A stretch of DNA of 64,000 bases, taken from contig NC_133770.1 of the NCBI RefSeq assembly GCF_003597395.2, positions 205,325,604 to 205,389,603 on the forward strand, read 5' to 3'. Each line of letters begins with the position of its first letter. The stretch's first letter is position 1. Positions 45,377 to 57,800 of this stretch are shown piece after piece. The stretch comes from Chelonoidis abingdonii. Its lineage: Eukaryota; Chordata; Testudines; Testudinidae. The notes under the pieces are model-generated. The model had not been told where the DNA came from, did no database searches, and worked only from the letters and a program-made list of their open reading frames with translations. The translations under genes and the position numbers were made by a program.

Positions 45377-47446
45377 GGCTTGGTCTACACTACGCATTTA
45401 AACCGATTTTAGTAGCGTTAAACCGATTTAACGCTGTACCCATCCACACTATGAGGCCCTTTACATCGATATAAAGGGCTCTTTAAATCGGTTTCTGTAC
45501 TCCTTCCCGATGAGAGGAGTAGCGCTAAAATCGGTATTACCATATTGGATTAGGGTTAGTGTGGCCGCAAATCGACGGTATTGGCCTCCGGGCGGTATCC
45601 CACAGTGCACCACTGTGACCGCTCTGGACAGCAATCTGAACTCAGATGCAGTAATTTGATTTTATTTCTGTTTGCCCAGCATGGAAAGCCAGATCAGCAT
45701 GGTGGCAATGATCCAAGATCCCAAAAGAGACTCCAGCATGGACCCGTAGAGCGTGAGATACGGTCTGATTGCTGTATGGGGAAACAAATCTGTTCTGTCA
45801 AAGCTCTGTTACAGAAGATGGATTTACCAATAGCGTATTGGAAAAAAAAAAAATCTCCAGGGCTACAATAGTGCTGCGTGACAAGCGCTAACGGAACCAG
45901 AGACTCGAAATGGAAGCTCATGGAGGGAGGGAGGGGGTACTGAGGACTCCAGCTTCCGCACAGTCCACGAGCGTCTCGAAAAGTATTGCATCTTGCTGAG
46001 CCCCAATCGCCGTTAGGTTCAAACACATTGTTCCGCGTGGTTCAGGGAATAGCTCGTCAGATTTACTCCCCCCTCCCAAGTGAAACAAAAGGAAAGAAAT
46101 CTTTCTTGACTTCTTTCAAGATGTCACCCTCCCTATGTCTACTGAATTGTTTGATGGTAGACGCGATGCTGCAGCAGTGAGGCGCATATCCACTCCTCTT
46201 GCCCCTGCCGTGGCAACGTGCAGTAGGACTGGTAACTTCCTTATGATCACCGTGGAGTGCGCCTGCTGGCTTCAGTGAGGCTGGCCTGGGGCGCCTGGGT
46301 AAAATAGGAATGGACTCCCGTCTTCCCAGTCGCCTGGACAGAACAGCTGGTAACCGTCTTCATTCAATGCCACTGGGGCTGAGCTCCATCAGCCCCCTCC
46401 TTTCCGTTTAAAGGAAAGATTCTGTCCTGCCTTGGACTGTCATAGCAGCGGCAATGGGCTTTCTCCCCCGCACCGGCTTAATGTCCTGCCTGGACTGTCA
46501 TAGCACCGGCGAGCTGCCTCCCCCTAATATTATCTCACTAAAACTCAGTGTTTCTTATTCCCTGCATTCTTTATTACTTCATGACACATAATAGTGGACA
46601 CTGCCACGGTAGCCCAGGAAGGTTGGGGAGGAGGGAAGCAATGAGCTGGGGGTTGTTGCGGGGCACCCCTAATGCATGCAGCCATCATTTCTCCGGGATC
46701 TGACACGGAGCAGCTGTGCTCTCTGATACACTTTGCTCTACACACTTGTCCGCATGTTCTAGGCCAGCACTGACTCTTTTTTAAGAAACCTAAAGAGGGA
46801 TTGAACCGGGGAGTTATTCCCAGTTTTGCTTTTGCCCCCCCGCCCGATCTCGCCAGGGGCACCCATGATAGCAGCAGACAGTACAGAAAGGACAGGTATA
46901 ACCGTCAGTCTCGTTGCCATTTATTAACGGCAGAGACAGTACAGACTGACTGATAACTCGTCTCTGCTTATCATGAATGCTGCTGTGTGTAGCACTGGAG
47001 TATTCACCTCTGTCACGGCATCCAGTACACATACGGTGACTGTAAAAAAAAAAAAGCTGAACGGGCTCCATGGTTGCCGTGCTATGGAGTCTTCCCAGGG
47101 CATCCCAGGGAAAAAGGACGCAAAATGATTGTCCCGTTGCTTCCCGGGCGAAGGATATGCTGCGACATTTACCCAGAACCACCCGCGACAATGATTTTTG
47201 CCCCATCAGCCACTGGGCTCTCAACCCAGAATTCTAAGGGGCGGGGGAGACTGCGGGAACTATGGGATAGCTACGGAATAGCTACCCACAGTGCAACGCT
47301 CTGGAAATCGACACTAGCCTCGGGCCATGGATGCACACCGCCGAATTAATGTGCTTAGTGTGGCCGCGTGCACTCGACTTTATGCAATCTGTTTTATAAA
47401 ACTGGTTTATGTAAAATCGGAATAATCCCATAGTGTAGACGTACCC
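45377..47446. mobile_element. PIF/Harbinger-type element, internally deleted
   Basis: The ends 'GGCTTGGTCTACACTACGC' and, reversed, 'GGGTACGTCTACACTATGG' share 13 of 19 positions. Candidate 3-bp flanks are TAA on the left and TAT on the right, so the target duplication is imperfect. Near the left end, about 45660-45880 on the plus strand, shifted frames read 'SVRYGLIAVWGNKSVLSKL', which corresponds to the 'LIAVWGDESVLSEL' part of the Myb/SANT-like protein that accompanies Harbinger transposases. No transposase core is readable in the rest. Open frames such as 46814-47224 (minus) show no domain. The size, about 2.07 kb, and lack of a transposase indicate a non-autonomous deletion derivative. 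Confidence 0.75.
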
Positions 47447-49021
47447 TATGATTGACAGTAAATATCCTACCAAAAAGTTTTACAAGTGAAGTGGCATTTT
47501 CCAGTGAATTTCTGTTTCCCAAGGTAAAACTTTTCTATTAAAACTTTGAGAATTTTATTTCTGTCAGACATGACATTCTTGACTACATTAGGCCCCTTGA
47601 CAATATAACATGGACCTGGGATTCATTCCTATCTTAACAGCCTTTGTGGAAGTCACTTTTCTATATCAGTTACATATTTGTATGACCTAAATGCATCAGA
47701 TATAGAATTCCAAGAAATTATGCCGATATTCTGAGAAGCTCAGAGAAGGGGACAGTTTTAGACTGTTAAATTGTATTTATAGATCATAAGTGAAGCCTTC
47801 CTCTTCCTTAGTCTTGAGTTGAAGCTTTTAATGAGTTACAAAGTCAAGCCCTGATCTGCAAGCTGTTCCATGTGGTCGAATACTGGCGTTAGGGTCCACC
47901 TGCATGGATCAGCTGGTAGGTCTGGGGCCTAAAATAACAATTTTCTTGTCCTATGTGGCTGGATGCTCTGATCTGTTCCATCCTATCTGACTTTCTGGAT
48001 GCAAGAGATGCAATCAAGTTATCCATATGGTGGCTTCTTCAGTGCTAAATTCTGGTCTCACAGCATAGTCACTTATTGCTGCCATGGGCAGTGGTATGGC
48101 CATCTGACAACTTTGAATAATCAATCACCAAGATGTGCATCAAGAAAAAATTCCATGATAATCTTTGTAGCATCTAAAGCAAAGCGATTTCTAATTATAA
48201 GAGACAATACCCATGTTACCCTCTTTAAAGCACTGGCCTGGGGCTTACAAGAAAAAAAATCTATTTTCTAGCACTGCTATGTCTCACCTTTATGGGCACA
48301 CATCAAAGAGGAATAGAAAATAAATAGCACATCATTTTGCATTTTTATAATAAGTTTGAAACTAAACACTAGGAAACCTTGTCAGCCCCTGCTAAGCTGA
48401 TTCCAATTAAAGCTTCTGGCAGAGTTCCAGCTGTTTTACTACCTCAAATAGCACTGAACATAACAAGGTTTATGAAGCATTCAAAAGTCAAATACCCTAT
48501 TACCATAAACATGTAGGGAAATCAACTCTTCTACCAATTTTCAGCTTTCTTTCTTTCTTTCATTTACGTTGGGCTAATCTAAGATGATGTCTATTTCTTT
48601 TGGTTTGTCTTTTTTATGCTTGCATAGAAAGCAAAACAAGAATTAGTGTTTGAACAGCACATGATTTGCCCTGGACACCTACTTCCTGGGGCAACTTTAT
48701 TATAATACTTTCTATCCCATTCTATTTTTGATATAAACATTTTGGGAGCATGTTTCCTATTGTAGTACTGAATCTGCAGCAGAAGGCAGTGTGTATTTAC
48801 ATTAATCTATCCTGAACTACTTGGGAAGCAATCTGCAAACCTGGGCTGCTAATGCCAAGGTTTTGAGTAGAGTTTGTGGGGATTCAGTATACTAGTAATT
48901 CAAACACAAATGGAACTAAAGGAAAACAATAACTATGAATATCAAAGAGCCAGTATTTTTTTGTCCCAGGACCATTTTGGCCTATACAAATCTTTAATCT
49001 GTTGTCGTTCCTATTTAAACT
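47447..49021. other. AT-rich intergenic DNA, no gene seen
   Basis: Short open frames only, no recognisable repeat apart from a TTTC simple repeat near 48548-48562. Confidence 0.5.
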
Positions 49022-49660
49022 GAGAGCTTGGCTGCACTGGAGAGTTGCAGTGCTGGTGGTGGCTTTACAGTGCTGCAACTCACTCACCGTCCACACTTGC
49101 AAGGCACATACAGCGCTGTATCTCCCTGGCTACAGCGCTGCATGTACTCCACCTCGGCCTGGGGAATAACGACTTCAACGCTGCTCCGCCAGCGTGGCCA
49201 CCAAAAGCGCTGTTGTTGGCCTCCAGAGGTATTCAGAGGTATTCCAGAATGCCTGTTCAGCCACTCTGCTCATCAGTTCGAACTCTACTGCCCTGGCCTC
49301 AGGTGACCCGCCCTTTAAATGCTCCGGGAATTTTAAAAATCCCCTTCCTGTTTGCTCGAGTCAGGCTGCAGCAGTGCAATCAGTGAATCTTTCCAGTGAC
49401 TGCATGCCTCACGCCGGCCAAGATCGAGCCCCAGCATGGACAATGACGGAGTTGCTGGACCTCATCATGGTTTTGGGGGAGGAAAGCTGTGAGGCAGTCC
49501 GCCAGCTGAGCTCAAGCCGTAGGAATTAAGATACCTTCTTGGGCAGGTATCATAGGCCATGCTTACTGGAGTAAGGGGCCATGCCGGGAACGCGCTGCAG
49601 TGCCAAGGTTTAAAGTTGAAGGGATGCTGCGGAGCTGCCTATGCAGGCGCCTACCACACG
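49022..49660 (+). mobile_element. PIF/Harbinger-type element, left end with Myb/SANT fragment
   Basis: The left end 'GAGAGCTTGGCTGCACTGG' is followed by paired 'CAGTGCTG' and 'CAGCGCTG' blocks typical of this element group's terminal region. In the plus-strand frame 49194-49529, the end reads 'APAWTMTELLDLIMVLGEES' followed by 'CEAVRQLSSSRRN'. This is the first helix-turn-helix segment of a Myb/SANT-like DNA-binding domain, whose role in Harbinger elements is to bind the transposon ends and help the transposase into the nucleus. The frame stops after about 35 domain residues (49527), and the sequence then loses recognisable similarity at about 49660. A transposase of the same class lies at 53740-54870 on the opposite strand. 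Confidence 0.7.
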
Positions 49661-52600
49661 GGAACACTGCCACCGCACGCCCCAGCCCACTTATCACAGC
49701 CCGCTATAGCCCCTCCGCCTCCACTCACACGCGGAGCCACCCGCACCACGCAAAATCCAACTACCACCCCCACGTACAAATCGCCAACCAGCTCGCCCCC
49801 CAATCTACATTCTTGTAAACAAAGAGAGCTGCGGCACACGACCTCCAAGACTAAAGGCCCTCACAACCCCGCCGCTCGAAACCCGGAACAACCCCGCCGA
49901 AGCAATCCCCACCCACCTACACCAGCAAACACGCGACAAGGAACCCCCTAAACACTACCATCAAACATCAGAAGCGAGAAGGAGGACGCGGGGGAGAAGC
50001 ACGCGAAACACCCGACCGACAGTAAGAGAAGGGACTCCTGTGCGGGGAGACACCCACTAACCTGGAGTCAGGCACACTGAGAGGCCCACCTGCAGCACCT
50101 AGCGAAAACCACTTCATCTCCGAGAAAGGACACAAGAACGCAGAAACCAGGTCCAAAACAATTCGCAGCAGCGCGGTCACTATGGTGGCTGGACGAGCAC
50201 AAACAGAGGAGCGGTTGTTTCCCTGATTAAAGTAGGCGTACTAAATTCATGTCTCAGGAAATGCGCACAATTCTCGTAATATCGGGGTCTACTGACACCC
50301 GAGAAAGGGGGGACGCCCAAGTCCTCTAGCACATGGCACTATCGCCCACCATCGCCTCAGCCAGAACAAGAATCGGTGGAATAACGCTGCGATGAACTCC
50401 CGTGAGTCGTCATACATCAAACGTTGCACTGAAAGCCCATTGGAACCATTCGGCGGAAACTCTTCCCTCGCAATACACAAAGGTCTTAATCAGCCACAGT
50501 GAGCACGAAGTGGGCACCGTGAACACGCTCTTTTGTGCAAGTTTACTCGTGGCAGAACCCAGGAACTGCCACCATGGTCCCTTGTCCCAGTGTCAACCGT
50601 ACACCACCAACGATCGCTCTCAGCAGTCACGGACTGACGGCCTTCGCGCCTCACTCGGCGTACCTGCCCAACGTGACGCGCGGGGGTGACGCGGGCCACG
50701 CAATCCTGAACATGCACAGGCAAGAGACAAACCTAAGCACAGGAGATAGGGACCAGGGAGCGCGCAAACACCTCGAAAATGCAGAGAAAACCTAGCACTT
50801 ACCGTTAAGCATAGTACCGACTCCCCGCCTAACACCCCCAAAGGTGACCCACACAGCCCCAGCCCTAATGCCCCACACAGGATCTATCCAGGCACTATAA
50901 GAAACATACCTAGGGGACAAGAATGTGGGAGAGTGGTGCAGTGTGTCCAGGCGATGGAGATACACACCCCCTCTGCATCAGGGCCCGTCAGTTTGCCCAA
51001 TGGTCCGAAACCTGCGCTACAGCATAACCACCGAGGCAACAAGGAGGGGGTACAATCAACTCTGCCGAAAGGCAAATCAAATCCCATTATGGCCACGACG
51101 ACCAACCCTTTACCGGGCTCAATGTGGAGTTATGAATAGTCAACCACCCGGCTCATAAACGAGAATAGTACAGGGAAGAAAAAATAAAAGCTATTTGTGT
51201 AAAAGAAGTGAGTGACATCCTTCACTGTGTAAGAGGTGCACAAGATAATTAGGCCTGTCCACTGAATATAAACGAAATAGCTGCTCTGTTAAATAACTAA
51301 ATATTCCACAAGCAACCTTGATATTCTCTGTTGAAACAGTTATTAAGCATCAAAAGACTCCAAAACCTCCAGAAGAAGCCACGAAAAGCAAAGAAAGGAC
51401 ATTCTGCAACCAAGTTATGGATCAACTCTGGAATCTGCAGAGAGAATAACAAAATGCAGGACTGGGAGGGAAAGGAGAGAATCCACCAGAAAAGTGGGCA
51501 AGCAGCTGACGGCAAGAAGGCCAAAGCTCTGGAACCAGGCAGCCACACAAAAGCGGGAAGATAGCCATTATTCACGGACGGCCACTTGTAGCCATGCAGA
51601 GGCAGAAGTTACTTAACCAAAAGCAAAAGCCAAGAGCGGGCGTTCGAGAAAAGACCGAGCTCCTCCCCCATACCAAAACCAAAAAAACAACAAAACAATC
51701 TGGCCAAATTACCATTTAAAACAAATAACAGAGATCAAGGCAAGCAAACAATTTAATGACAACAGACAAGTACACTCGGCGCTTCCATCACCACCCCCAG
51801 GCCGCTGCCAACAAGGCGCAGATGGGGAAAATAGACTTGACCGAAAACTTTTCTAACAAAAACGGGAGAAGAAGAGAGGAGGCATTCCATGTTACCTCCT
51901 CTACGGGGCAACGGGACCAGCAGGGTACAAGGGGCAGGAACAGACGGGGTTGCCATTTTAATCATTACAGATTTTTCCAAAAATCTTGGATAAAACTGAA
52001 TCAATTGCATTAAAACAAAAATCAATATCTAGCCAAAACAAAAATTACAGTGTGGTGACCAATTAAATTCGTACAAGTTGGTAGGGGAAGGAGTGGCCAT
52101 TTGCATCAGAGAAACAAAAAATTGACTGGAGCTCCTAAGCCTGTGCGCTAATAGAGCCCTCCAACAACGTAATGCCCAATCTCCCTTACTAGGTGTACGA
52201 CGAGGCAGTACTGTCCCAATCGGGCAACACACAACCTGACGAACCCCGTCTAGCACTAAATGAGTACAAAATAGCCATGAATACCCCCTCAAACAATAAT
52301 CACTGCGTTACTACCCCAGCATGTACCCTCAGGTTCCGAGATTGTCTGCATTATTCCCATTATCAGAGATTACCGCCGCCGCACGCACTCTCGACAAAAC
52401 GTCACCCCTACTCCAACAAACCTCACAGCTGTACGTTCACTACAACCAGCCCTGAGAACTACGACCCTTAAACCGCGTCGGCAGCTCGCCCCAAGTGGCG
52501 CCGCTATGGCGGGAATAGATATCCCCGCGCCCGCCGCTCCCTGAGTCCCTTCTGGCAGCACCGCGACACACATGCGCGCAGAAACAGCCGTATGAAGGCA

Positions 52601-53479
52601 CGAGTGAGAAATCAACATCGAAGACAAAAGTACAGCGTAAGTCACCCATGTTCTTCGAGTCTTGCCCGAACCATCAGTAGCGATGATCTCACCGAGACCA
52701 ACGTCGAAGCAGCCGCTGAGGTCACGAGTGAAGGCAAGTGCGACGCAACACAGCAAAACCCGAAGCCGCAACCCTGGACGGCTCAACAGCAGAGCTAGTA
52801 AACGGTGCCCGAGGACCAAGGACGCGAGCCGACAGATGCAGTGGAAACCACGTGACGAGGAATCCCACACACCTCGACGTACACAGCCGGTCTCCCGTTA
52901 GACGGGCAGCGACACGCCCGAAAGAGATGGCGACGCGGCAGTAACAGTTGGCTCTAAGGCAGACTACCACAACGAGAGATCCCTGTAGAGAGACTGGCAC
53001 CCTTAGCCGTCAGCATTGCGACAACGAGCAGTGACATCGCGAGCGCACGCTTAGTCTGCCATCTATACAAAGTGTAGCCTCCTGCCACGTTATGGCAAGA
53101 GTAACTGTTCGCTCCTACAAGAATAGGATTTAAGAATTAAATTAACTGTGAAGGTACAATATGCCTGGTTAAACGTAGGAAGCCATAAAGACAAGATTAG
53201 GTAATTCAATCTGGTTGCGACAATAAGATGTAGACTTTCTTTGTGCATGTATGAGAAGAACAGTCCCTTTGTATATAGGCTACAACGATGCACGCAGACA
53301 TTAATCAAAGCGCACTACTCCTATGACCGCAGAGGAAAGAAAAGGCCCACCAGGCACGAGCAAATCGCAGTCTTCTCAGAGCAAATGGAGAAGACAAGCA
53401 TGAACCAGTCGTGCCAATGCTGGGCATCCAATAAAGACAAGACAACACGACGATCATTGTAATCAATGAAACTTCACTC
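49661..53479. other. Compositionally anomalous block, part 1: nothing recognisable
   Basis: CpG-rich sequence with no CR1, hAT, LTR or SINE signal, unlike the preceding 49 kb. It is interrupted by more AT-rich stretches at about 51170-51440, 51950-52080 and 53080-53330. Open frames of up to 166 codons occur on both strands (e.g. 52370-52870 minus) but overlap each other in several frames and have no domain. If the Harbinger element is continuous from 49022 to 54870, this should be its interior, yet I could not find the rest of the Myb/SANT protein here. Confidence 0.4.
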
Positions 53480-54880
53480 ATGCAAGGCACCAAACATTAC
53501 TGATTTTTTCAGCGCTCAATTCCTCCCTCAAGCACCTATCCTGTGAGCCCTTGCTGGCTCTCTAGTAAGCTCCTGCTCTCGGCTGTGCAATTCAGCACTC
53601 CAGGCGTCTGAAGACCTCGGTGGTCCAATTTCCTGACGTGAAGTTTCCCTCATAACCCTTTCCCTTCACAAATATTATGGGGGTACGCGCGCGCGATATA
53701 ACCGAGGGGATGCTGCTTTCCTCCCCCCCAAGTCTAGCTTCCCATCACAGAGATCACAGCAACCCTTTAAACGGCGGCCAAAAGCAACACTCCACAGTCA
53801 TTCGGCACTGGCTCAGCCTGTAGTTGGAAACTGGTTCTTGCTCCTGTTTCAAGCTTCCCTGTATAACGGGTGTTCATGAGCCACAGGCATAACAGGTAAG
53901 CAGGGCCAAAAGGATCACAGATGGGCTATATTCAACGTCCCTACTGTGGATCCTGCGCAGTCTGGGAAAAACAATCTCTGCCTGCAGAACTCCTGAAGGC
54001 CAGTGTTCCGAAACCATGCATGAATCATGCACCTTTCTCCAGGCCAGCTTGTGTTAATGTCAATGAAACACCCCCAGTGAGTCCACCAATGCACCTGAGA
54101 ACAATAGAGAAAACCCTTCTTATATGTACTCAGAATGCTAGGTGGCGTGGGTTGCCAGAATAGGAATATGTGTCCGCATTCTATAACCCCTCCACAGTTA
54201 GGAAACCCATTTGTTGCATCAACGCCATCACCAATGTCTCTGCACGTCCTCCAGAGTCACGGTTCTTCTTAGCAGGATGCGATTAAATGGCCCTGCAAAC
54301 TTGCATCAACTACGATTCCAATGGTCGACTTTCACACACTCACAAAACTGGGTTCCCTACGAATCGGTAGCTGTCTGGACGTTGGCCACAGCGTTTCCAG
54401 AATGCAATAGCCACGCTGCTTTCTCCAGCTGTCAGAGTAGCTCTCAATCTCATGTCCTTGTGCGCACAAGGGTGGGGCGAAGCTTATCGACAAGTACAGT
54501 CCACGTGAAAGTGGCTTTTCTTTCTCAATCGCGAAAAGTTCTGCAGGCACTGCTCATCATCCCAGACTTCCAGTGATGATGGACTCCACCACTCCGTGCT
54601 TGTTCCCGAAGCCCAAAGCGGCATTCCAGTGGTGCTGAGCATCTTCATGAATGCCCAAAGCAATTTAGTGTCATGAGCGTCAGGAGAACTGCTTATTCAT
54701 CGTCAGACTCCTCATCCTGTATGTTGTATCTGTGAAGGAAATAGCTCAACTGCCAAACGTGATGTGCTGGTGAGGGAGCACCTCGTCGCTACACTCCCAG
54801 AGCAGTTCGGGCTCCATTTCCCACAGAAAACTCGAGCTGCACAGAAACTTGTTGAGAGAGTCAATCGATGGCGCCAAAAA
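53480..54880 (-). pseudogene. HARBI1-like PIF/Harbinger transposase, broken
   Basis: The transposase cuts and pastes the element through a DDE catalytic core. Reading the minus strand from about 54870 down: a start-like 'MEPELLWECSDEV', then 'GYCILETLWPTSRQLPIR' and 'KSTIGIVVDAS' (helix-turn-helix and 'GKSTVG' region), 'GFPNCGGVIECGHI' near 54166-54210 (catalytic block, normally GAIDGTHI, so the first Asp is not readable), 'ALVDSLGVF' near 54065-54092 (second Asp present), and 'QCRMTVECCFWPPFKG' near 53770-53820 (the catalytic Glu in VECCF). The order and spacing fit the family. At least five frame changes or stops interrupt it, so it is a pseudogene or a damaged consensus. Its strand is opposite to the Myb/SANT fragment at 49400-49530, the convergent arrangement seen in several Harbinger elements. 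Confidence 0.75.
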
Positions 54881-57800
54881 GCCATGAGTCGGAATGACGG
54901 GAACTGAAACGGAAGAGGTCACATGCTGAGACACAGCTTGCCGATCATAGACAACGACCTCGGCAAAGTCGACGGGGGCAAGTGATCCCGCAGGAGACCA
55001 ATAGAAGCACCCAGCAGAGATTGACCACCGACTACCCCCAGACCCGTAACCGGGCGGACCCCAATGGACCATGCAACGCCATTTACTCCGCCGCAACAAC
55101 AAGCACACTTTTAAAAGACGCCCATGGCTATACTCCACTTCGGACGCCAAAAGACTCTCACAGGCAGGCAATTCGACCCATTAGCCACGCAGGGACACGC
55201 CAGAGTTAAGGACTGAATCTGACCAAACCGCCGGCTCAGAAGTCCAGAAGGCAGGAATACCATACCCAGGTCAGACAAGAGCACAAGAAATTGCGCGGAC
55301 TGGACGATGATAAGCCACAGCGCGGTCTCCGCGCGCGTCAGAAGACCTAAATTAGTAACGAGAAGACGGACATAAAGTTCTCCCACAGGGATATCAGAAG
55401 CTACCGCACCATCCCGCGCCATTCCTTTGAAGTATCAAACACGGACACTCCTCCGGTGAATCAAAAATCCATGTTGGATGCCCCACTCTGAAACGGAAGT
55501 GCTACTTGGGTGAAGACACAGGAGCGAACGACCGACTAATTTTCCCAGGAGACCCCTAAAAACGACAGTGACTGGCAGTGTAGCAAAATCACAACATACT
55601 CCGACAGGAGAAGAAGATCCGTCCCCCCCTGTACATATACACCCGCTGCCCAGCCTATCCAAAACCTAGACACATACTGCCTCTATCTGCCGTGAAAGGG
55701 CTGACAGCAAAGGTCTTACCGCTTCAATTCCACAGATATGGACAAGGACAAATCTTAGTAGACCAGTGGACTGGCTACTCAACTCCCAGGGTTACGCCCC
55801 ATCCCAAGCGATTGGCGCGGGCCAGGGTTAAGGACATCAAAGACATGGAATGGAAGCGCCGCCCGCGCCCAGGACGACACGACCCCAGCCACCATTGGGA
55901 TGAGAATAGTACTGTGCGGTGTCGAGGTAACGGCTTAATCCCAGTGACATCTACTGCTTGGGCGCAGCTAGGGGAATGAGCCAACTGCAAGGATGGAGCC
56001 GTACCTGGCAGAGCTCGTGCGTCACACGAAAGTGTCAGCCGCCATGGTGCCAAGAGTGAGGCAGTGCGAGTGAGAACCTTAGAGTTGGCTGCCTGCAACC
56101 TCCAGAGAGTCCGACACAAAGCCGGAATCGGGACAAGGGAAGGAAGTGCCGGGCCGAGGGAGATCGGAGACGGCGCCGAAAATTCTATCTGGGAGGGGAC
56201 AGAAGACGCCAACATCAGCATCAGCCAGGTGCGAAAAGCGCTGATCATGCGACGTGGGAGACGCAACCCGACTGCTAAGGTCGGAAAGCCAGTGCGAGGT
56301 AGGAAAAAGCACCCGGCCTGGACGAAGGAAGGCGACGACTACGGCCATCACTCGGAACCACCGGGCCGCCGTAAAGGCAAAACGGGAGTGACCCGAGGAA
56401 CTGAAGATGACGGCTGCTATGAAACAGCCAAACCGATGGCGGAACATGGCGATAGATAAATAGGCATCTTAGCCACTGTTCGAGGCGGCGTACACCAAGT
56501 CCCGACGTATCTGGAGGGCACTATAGGTCCACGAAACCATGCGAATTCAACTTCGAGTAAATACGTTTAGTCGCAGAGGCTCAAGGAAGTGACGGAGACC
56601 TTCCCTGCACTGGAAACACAGAAGTAGCGCGGAGTAGAACCCTGCCCTTATCTCGTTGACGAACCACCCTGATGCACACCTTTGCAGTGATCGTTTGCCA
56701 CCTCCAGAGGAGATCATATGAGAGAGCGGGCACCGAAAGGGAGGAGGAGGGGCCAACGGTACAGGCAAATGCACGGTGATCCAAACCACAGGCTCGAGAG
56801 CCCAAACCGTCTGATAGGAGCCGCGCCAGCCAGTAAGAAGGGAGAGACGGTCGCAAAGGTGAAAGGTCATGAGGAAACTGGGAGAAGTCGCACGCCGCCC
56901 GGCGTTATCGAAAGAGGATGGGACTGCGAGCCAAAGAAGGCTTGGGTAGGCCATGGCGTGACCCTCGCCTGATCGACAAGACCTGTCCTGCGCCTGCCAT
57001 CTATGCGGGCGCTGAAAGATCTTCTCGTCCCCGGTAGAGAGACGCACGGACACGGTGATCGTATGTGGCAGGGGCGACATGGAAGACAGCGTGGGCGGTC
57101 CATCGTGCGCCTAGGCAGTTCACCACAAAAGCGCTGCCATAAACCGCACTCTTAAGGCTTTGCAGGCCCGCGGTCGGTCTTATCCGAGAACAGCCGTGCC
57201 CTCAACCAGGAATCATCATGGCGCTGCGGTCCGCAGAAGCCAGAGACCTGCAGCCAGAAACACGCATCCGCACCACTGGACCAGAGTTCGGCGCAGAATC
57301 GCCGCTCCAGTGCCGCTCGAGATGAAGTCACGTGCAACCCCCTTTCCTCCACCAGCAAGGAGGACGAGACGCGAAGACCGCACGAGCACGGACACGAGAC
57401 ACGGAAGTAGCCAACAGTCGTTCCAAGTTGGCAAAGACTGGATGTAGCGCTGAGTAGACATCGCTGTTAAAACGCCACCATGCGAGAATTAAGACTTGCC
57501 GCCACAAGAGTCGCTGGCGACCGACTTGGAGCGGCGTCTGCTCGCCTCATACGTCCTCCAGAGTCACGCGCAACACCTGCGAAGAGAGGAACACGAGGAG
57601 CAAGGACAGCGATGAAATATTTCTGTTATCTCTAAGATCTATATAGCTGTACAAGATGCATGCAATTAACAGCATTCCACAATCAGTGCTGCATTGTGCG
57701 GGAAACGAAGGCCGGTGAAACTGCCAGAGGTTCGCGGCTGCAGCGGGGCAAAAAAGAGGGCAGGAACAAAGCGAGTTTGGGGCGCAGACGGGCACGCATC

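Noticed and set aside
53685..53700. Z-DNA or regulatory element at the GCGCGCGCG run
   Set aside because: A short alternating GC run inside a block of doubtful sequence quality; no other support.
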